Program-made: the position numbers and the translations under genes
Part shown: piece by piece, positions 60,393-64,000 of the stretch
Position numbering within the stretch: the stretch's first letter is position 1
Layout of the letters: every line of letters begins with the position of its first letter
Notes under the pieces: model-generated
Databases searched by the model: none
The model's input: only the letters and a program-made list of their open reading frames with translations
Told to the model about the DNA's origin: nothing
NCBI GenBank assembly: GCA_017435305.1
Contig: JAFSFH010000002.1
Span: forward strand, 1-64,000
DNA length: 64,000 nt
Reading direction: 5' to 3'
Source of the DNA: Clostridia bacterium
GTDB lineage: Bacteria > Bacillota_A > Clostridia > Oscillospirales > Acutalibacteraceae

Positions 60393-60682
60393 TGGCTAAC
60401 AAACTCGCACAGCTGCTCCAAAAGGCAAGACAGCAGGGATTTGAGAACGGTCTGTATCAAGGGCTGCAATTCGGTGTGAATCTGACCGCCATCGCCTTTA
60501 ATCACCGTTACGGATTCGGCGATAAGCGGCTGACCCTCATCCAGGGCGACGTGCAGAAGCTGGTGGATGAGGTGGTAGACGTGAACGATCCTGCCGTCAC
60601 CGAGGAGCATATTCGCTACGAAATGCGCCGCATACGTGGTGAAAACTATGAAAAATCGGAGCGGGAGGTGATGGAGCGATGA
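60392..60682 (+). CDS. hypothetical phage protein
   Basis: This 96-residue protein (MANKLAQLLQKARQQGFENG, then GLQFGVNLTAIAFNHRYGFG) is a small conserved clostridial phage type of unknown role. Start and stop overlap both neighbours. Confidence 0.7.
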   Translation: MANKLAQLLQKARQQGFENGLYQGLQFGVNLTAIAFNHRYGFGDKRLTLIQGDVQKLVDEVVDVNDPAVTEEHIRYEMRRIRGENYEKSEREVMER

Positions 60683-60988
60683 GCGGTGTACAGCGGAAAG
60701 CGCAAAAGGCCATTTGCATCGTGTGTGATGCGGTTTTCCTCTGTTATTCCAGCAAGGCTATGTTCTGTTGTGATACCTGCAGGGAGCGAGGGATGGCCGA
60801 GCTGGACTATCCCGAGCGGCACCGCCGCCACGAGGCGGCCCGCAAAAAACTGGAGGACGCCAAACAGCAGCCCGCCAGCCTGGAGACCATCGCCAGCTGG
60901 CAGGCTATGCACAAAAAAACTCACCGGCGAGTGGTTGGGATATCCCAAGGCTGTGGAGCGAATGCGACAGGAGGGATATGTGGTATGA
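60679..60988 (+). pseudogene. zinc-ribbon phage gene with frame change at A7
   Basis: The N-terminal 80 residues (CIVCDAVFLCYSSKAMFCCD) read in one frame to the run of seven A at about 60911-60917. The natural ending KLTGEWLGYPKAVERMRQEG then YVV and TGA reads in the next frame, and its TGA overlaps the next ATG as elsewhere in the cluster. So the frame shifts by one base, by mutation, sequencing error or slippage. Staying in the first frame would fuse it to the following gene. Confidence 0.65.
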
Positions 60989-61389
60989 GTGTGAATGAAA
61001 ATGCCGACAACGAGATCACTTTGGTGGAGGAATGCATCGGCAAGTTGGCGTACTTCCAACGGATGGAGCGGGCGATCGGTCGCCTGACCGCCGCCTTGAA
61101 GGAGTGTCGGCATTGCGTCAAGCGAAAGGACAAGCCGTCCTCAGATGGCCCCTTTTACGTGCCCGCCTATTGTGGGCACAAAGTAAAGACGGCGTATGAT
61201 CAGTTGGAGCTTTTGATGTCAAAGATGATCGCCGGAGAAGAAAACGAAGAGAGGCACCCGCCGGCGGGTGCCTCGGGACGGAAGATCGAGCCGCTGGGTA
61301 TGCTGTACAGAGAGATGGAGCGCCTCGCTGCGTCCGACTTGTGCTGCCACGCCGGTGGCGAAGAAATAAGAAAGGAGGAGAAAGTGTGA
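60985..61389 (+). CDS. hypothetical phage protein
   Basis: This 134-residue protein starts MSVNENADNEITLVEECIGK and has Cys-rich elements (CRHCVKRK, YCGHK) and a helical rest. Unknown. ATG overlaps the TGA of the previous gene in its restored frame, and its stop overlaps the GTG of the next. Confidence 0.65.
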   Translation: MSVNENADNEITLVEECIGKLAYFQRMERAIGRLTAALKECRHCVKRKDKPSSDGPFYVPAYCGHKVKTAYDQLELLMSKMIAGEENEERHPPAGASGRKIEPLGMLYREMERLAASDLCCHAGGEEIRKEEKV

Positions 61390-61931
61390 GCATCAATAAT
61401 CAGAAGGTCGTAGATCTGTGCAAAAAACAAAAGCGACTGGTGCTGTACGGAGACGGCCAGAAGCAGTGGATATCCGATGGGTACGCCATGTACCCGCTGT
61501 TGGGTGTACCGACGTTGACCGAGGATGTGGTCAGAGCACTCTACGCCTTGCCGGATAACGTGGAGGTGGAGGTGAAAGACGCCCCCGGACAATACTGCTA
61601 TGAAGACACCATCCGTGAGGAGCGGCTGACCTATTATGAGAAGATTCAGCTGCGGCCGCTCGGCGCCGAGGTGAGCACGTTGCGCACACAGCGCGGAGTC
61701 GTCTTTATCAAAGAGAAGTATCTGAAACCGCTGGAGGCGGGAGAGGGCGGAGACCATCAGCTGTATGAGCGGACCGATTCTGCAGGCCGCACGTATATTG
61801 TGGCCAAAGCGGGTGTTTTTGTGGAGGCAATTATCTTGCCGGTGCAGAATCTGCTGACAGCCGGTTGGCTGAACGACCTGCAGGAGCTGATCGGCATCCT
61901 GCAAAAAACATTTGAACAGGAGGAAGAGTAA
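61386..61931 (+). CDS. hypothetical phage protein
   Basis: This 181-residue protein starts at GTG (SINNQKVVDLCKKQKRLVLY, then GDGQKQWISDGYAMYPLLGV). Similar phage proteins of unknown function are common next to recombination genes. AAAGGAGGAG precedes the GTG, which overlaps the preceding stop. Confidence 0.72.
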   Translation: MSINNQKVVDLCKKQKRLVLYGDGQKQWISDGYAMYPLLGVPTLTEDVVRALYALPDNVEVEVKDAPGQYCYEDTIREERLTYYEKIQLRPLGAEVSTLRTQRGVVFIKEKYLKPLEAGEGGDHQLYERTDSAGRTYIVAKAGVFVEAIILPVQNLLTAGWLNDLQELIGILQKTFEQEEE

Positions 61932-62206
61932 TGAACAGTGAAATGAAATGTATGCCGGTACCGGAAATGAAGTGTGAATACAAGCCGACGCCGCTGGTAG
62001 AATCGTTGGCGGCCAGCGATAAGGTGCTTGAGGAATCGCTGGCGCTGGTGGGTCTGATCCGCGCCGCGTTGGTTCCTTCGGACAGCCTGGAGTGCCCCCA
62101 TCGCCCCATAGGGAATATGAGGGATATGATGGAAGTGCACTACGAGAAGGCAAACGTCCTGCGTGACACGCTTGTTTTTATTGCCAGCGAGCTGGGATGC
62201 CGATGA
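61931..62206 (+). CDS. hypothetical small phage protein
   Basis: This 91-residue protein is unrecognised (MPVPEMKCEYKPTPLVESLA). It overlaps both neighbours (TAATG and ATGA). Confidence 0.65.
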   Translation: MNSEMKCMPVPEMKCEYKPTPLVESLAASDKVLEESLALVGLIRAALVPSDSLECPHRPIGNMRDMMEVHYEKANVLRDTLVFIASELGCR

Positions 62207-62733
62207 AGACGGTGCAGGAGCTGGCGCGGGCGCGGTTCATCGGCGCCAAGAACAAGGCCCAGGGCGAGGCGCTGGAGCAGCAGATCCTCGCCGCCTGCGA
62301 ATTCTATAAAATGGTGGGGCTGGCCGCCATCGACAAGACTCCCGAGCCTATGAAGGTGCTCCAGCGGCTGGAGGACGGGAAATTCATCTGTTGCTTTGCC
62401 AAAAAGGCGCAACCAGATTTCCAGGGCACCCTGTCCTCCGGTCGGTCGGTGATGTTTGACGCCAAGTCCACCCGCACCGGCAAGATACACCAGAGCGAGG
62501 TGAGCGACACCCAGCGGGAGTATCTGGACGCCCATCAACAGATGAACGCCCTGTGCTTTGTCCTGGTATCCTTCGGCGACGTGTTCGCTCTGGTACCGTG
62601 GAACGACTGGAAACAGATGGGCGACAAATTCGGCCATAAGTATATGACCCGCCAGGAGGCGGCCCCCTATCGGGTACGGTATAACACCCGCGGGATATTG
62701 GACTTCCTCGGGTGGGAACGGATGAAAAAGTAA
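62203..62733 (+). CDS. recU: RecU-like Holliday junction resolvase
   Basis: This 176-residue protein has the RecU/phage resolvase core: GEALEQQILAACEFYKM, AQPDFQGTLSSGRSVMFDAK (catalytic Asp...DxK), HQSEVSDTQREYLDAH and LCFVLVSFGDVFALVPW. It cleaves recombination or replication intermediates. Its start overlaps the previous stop by ATGA. Confidence 0.85.
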   Translation: MKTVQELARARFIGAKNKAQGEALEQQILAACEFYKMVGLAAIDKTPEPMKVLQRLEDGKFICCFAKKAQPDFQGTLSSGRSVMFDAKSTRTGKIHQSEVSDTQREYLDAHQQMNALCFVLVSFGDVFALVPWNDWKQMGDKFGHKYMTRQEAAPYRVRYNTRGILDFLGWERMKK

Positions 62734-62755
62734 TGACAAACGTAATGACCGGGAG

Positions 62756-63199
62756 GTGAGTGAGACGGACGGCATACAGCGGGCCATACGAGCCCTGAAG
62801 ACATGGGAACAGGATCGGCAGGCGGTGAACGGCCTGCAGGTGCAGATCGACCGGCTCACGGCGGATATGATCGCCCTCACCGAGCTGGGATACGTCCCAT
62901 CCCATCCGGACGCGCCGCGGGTGACCATGAAGACCCTGGTGGACAGAAAGAACGCGCTGATGGTCGAGCAAACGGCGCTGCGGGATCATCTGACCCACGT
63001 GGAGAGGGTGATGTCCGCCCTCAATGAGCGGGAGCGGGAGGTGCTCACCGTGTTCTATTGTAAGAATCTCACCTCAGGCGTTGCCCTGCGGCGGCTGGAG
63101 CGTCAGCTGAACGTGGAGCAGGCACAGGTATACAATATCCGCAAGCGGGCTCTGCGGAACTTCGCCAAGCGGATGGGATATGCCCACGAGGGGGAATGA
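62756..63199 (+). CDS. sigma-70 region 4-like phage late regulator
   Basis: This 147-residue protein is largely coiled coil (about 1-85) ending in an HTH (LNEREREVLTVFYCKNLTSG, then NVEQAQVYNIRKRALRNFAK) resembling sigma region 4 and ArpU/late-regulator proteins. It lies before the packaging genes. GTG 62756 lies inside the GGGAGG sequence, so the exact start is uncertain. Confidence 0.72.
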   Translation: MSETDGIQRAIRALKTWEQDRQAVNGLQVQIDRLTADMIALTELGYVPSHPDAPRVTMKTLVDRKNALMVEQTALRDHLTHVERVMSALNEREREVLTVFYCKNLTSGVALRRLERQLNVEQAQVYNIRKRALRNFAKRMGYAHEGE

Positions 63200-63654
63200 A
63201 AGGCAAGACGCCGCCTGCGCACGCGGGTACCATTCCGAATTTTAACTCTTCCTCTAATTTATGCTGTTGGGAGAACGGAGTATAAAAAGAGTGTAAAAAG
63301 AGTGTAAAAAAACGCGGGTTTTCCGTGCTATACTGGTATTGTAGAAAGGAGCGGGAACACCCTTTCTACACCAGCGACCGGTGACTCAGTCGCCATTCCA
63401 TCCTCCTTTCTTATTAAGGGTGCGGCGCCCCAAACCTCCCGCGCCGCACCCACGGGGAGGGTAACAAAAACAAATAGTTGCTGACCCCAAAAAGGGTTGG
63501 AGACGAAGCATCACACAGCCGCAAGGCTGTGGGGTGCTTTTTTATTTACAAAACGAGAACGCCTGCGGGCGGGAGGAATCCCCCCGCCCCTACGGGGCAC
63601 CCCCCTTTAGGCAAGGGGGGCAAGGGAAGGGGTTGTGAAAAGTGAGGTGAAAGG
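63200..63654. other. intergenic region before packaging genes
   Basis: No gene is seen. It holds a GTGTAAAAAGA triplication (about 63280-63312), a TATACT promoter-like box near 63330, GC-rich stems at 63418-63450, a terminator hairpin with CACACAGCC/GGCTGTGG and T run (about 63506-63545), and a palindromic repeat (63559-63622). It may contain the late promoter or the cos/pac site. Confidence 0.5.
63559..63622. repeat. short palindromic repeat, second type
   Basis: GCCTGCGGGCGGGAGGAATC then CCCCCC and a GCCCC/GGGGC stem before CCCCCCTTTAGGCAAGGGGG. Same layout as 55797-55868, in the same orientation. Confidence 0.85.
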
Positions 63655-64000
63655 ATGGCGCTGACACCGCAAAAAGAGCGGTTTTGCTTGGAATACATAC
63701 AGGACTACAACCAGACAAAAGCCGCCATCCGCGCCGGATACAAAGCCAAAAACGCCGCCAAGCAGGGCTGCAAGCTGATGAAGGATCCCGAAGTGAGAAC
63801 CCGCATCGAGGAGCTGCAGCAGGAGACGCGGAAGCGGCTGATGATCAACCAGGACCACATCGTGCTGAAGCTGATGAAGGTGGCGGATATGTGCATGGCC
63901 GCCGTGCCGGTGGAGGCGTGGAACTACGTCACCCACCAGATGGAGCCCACCGGACAATACCAAATTGACGCCGCCGGCGCCGTGAAGGCGCTGACTAAGG
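63655..64000 (+). CDS. terminase small subunit, partial
   Basis: The first 115 residues contain TPQKERFCLEYIQDYNQTKA and IRAGYKAKNAAKQGCKLMKD, the classic HTH start of phage terminase small subunits (Terminase_2). They recognise DNA for packaging. GTGAGGTGAAAGG precedes ATG 63655. The gene continues past the right edge. Confidence 0.92.
   Translation, partial: MALTPQKERFCLEYIQDYNQTKAAIRAGYKAKNAAKQGCKLMKDPEVRTRIEELQQETRKRLMINQDHIVLKLMKVADMCMAAVPVEAWNYVTHQMEPTGQYQIDAAGAVKALTK

Larger units (their letters stand above)
50871..64000. mobile_element. prophage, left part
   Basis: From the tRNA-Asn fragment rightward lie the integrase, a nuclease, repressor/Cro-like regulators with operators, excisionase-like protein, replication and ParB proteins, many small overlapping genes, RecU, sigma-like late regulator and small terminase. 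No structural genes are reached; the element continues past the right edge. Confidence 0.88.

Overview
The window looks like chromosome of a GC-rich anaerobic member of the Clostridia, most likely Oscillospiraceae/Ruminococcaceae. The reasons are a SCIFF peptide with its radical SAM maturase, an oxygen-sensitive class III ribonucleotide reductase with an NrdR box, a ferredoxin-tailed aldo-keto reductase, an ECF-type S component, clostridial-style promoters (TTGACA-17-TATAAT), and many short GC-rich palindromic repeats. The species cannot be named from the sequence.

Layout. 1-340: structured RNA candidate and a 27-residue membrane peptide. 476-2750: Nudix hydrolase, DUF975-like membrane protein and metallophosphoesterase (minus strand). 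2834-6072: SCIFF peptide, repeat block, SCIFF maturase and a translationally coupled PLP decarboxylase. 6105-8143: KtrAB potassium uptake. 8272-8623: tmRNA. 8731-9343: two 212-bp repeats and tRNA-Pro 3'-end fragments. 9345-18750: an AT-rich 9.4-kb integrative mobilizable element carrying a Cfr/RlmN-like rRNA methyltransferase, D5-type primase-helicase, MobV relaxase, ParB and a large serine recombinase. Its attL and attR can be read to within a few bases at the CCA end of tRNA-Pro. 19154-21400: LytR-CpsA-Psr protein and an orphan RnfD-like protein. 21456-21726: tRNA-Met, tRNA-Glu and tRNA-Val, followed by a tandem array containing tRNA-Val 3' fragments. 22689-29660: a secretion locus with a 1,445-residue carbohydrate-binding/phosphoesterase protein and three smaller secreted proteins sharing two uncharacterised domains. 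29934-32806: SDR, aldo-keto reductase, ECF S component and DUF1893. 33083-37200: nrdG, nrdD (with a fused thioredoxin-like tail) and trxB-like. 37343-40335: citrate synthase, then an ECF sigma factor and its membrane partner. 40752-48702: a complete histidine operon led by a YerC/TrpR-family regulator (minus strand). 48886-50464: two small membrane proteins. 50871-64000: left end and early region of a prophage integrated in tRNA-Asn. It holds an integrase, a membrane-anchored Mrr-like nuclease, repressor/Cro-like region, replication and ParB genes, a run of small overlapping genes, RecU, a sigma-like late regulator and the start of the small terminase. It runs off the right edge.

The most notable items are (i) the secreted family with a conserved C-terminal YWTxW signature at 22.7-29.7 kb, (ii) the exactly delimited mobilizable element with a Cfr-like gene and a promoter-terminator small RNA, (iii) a recurring association of short repeats with duplicated tRNA 3' ends, and (iv) short palindromic elements sitting in frame inside two prophage genes.
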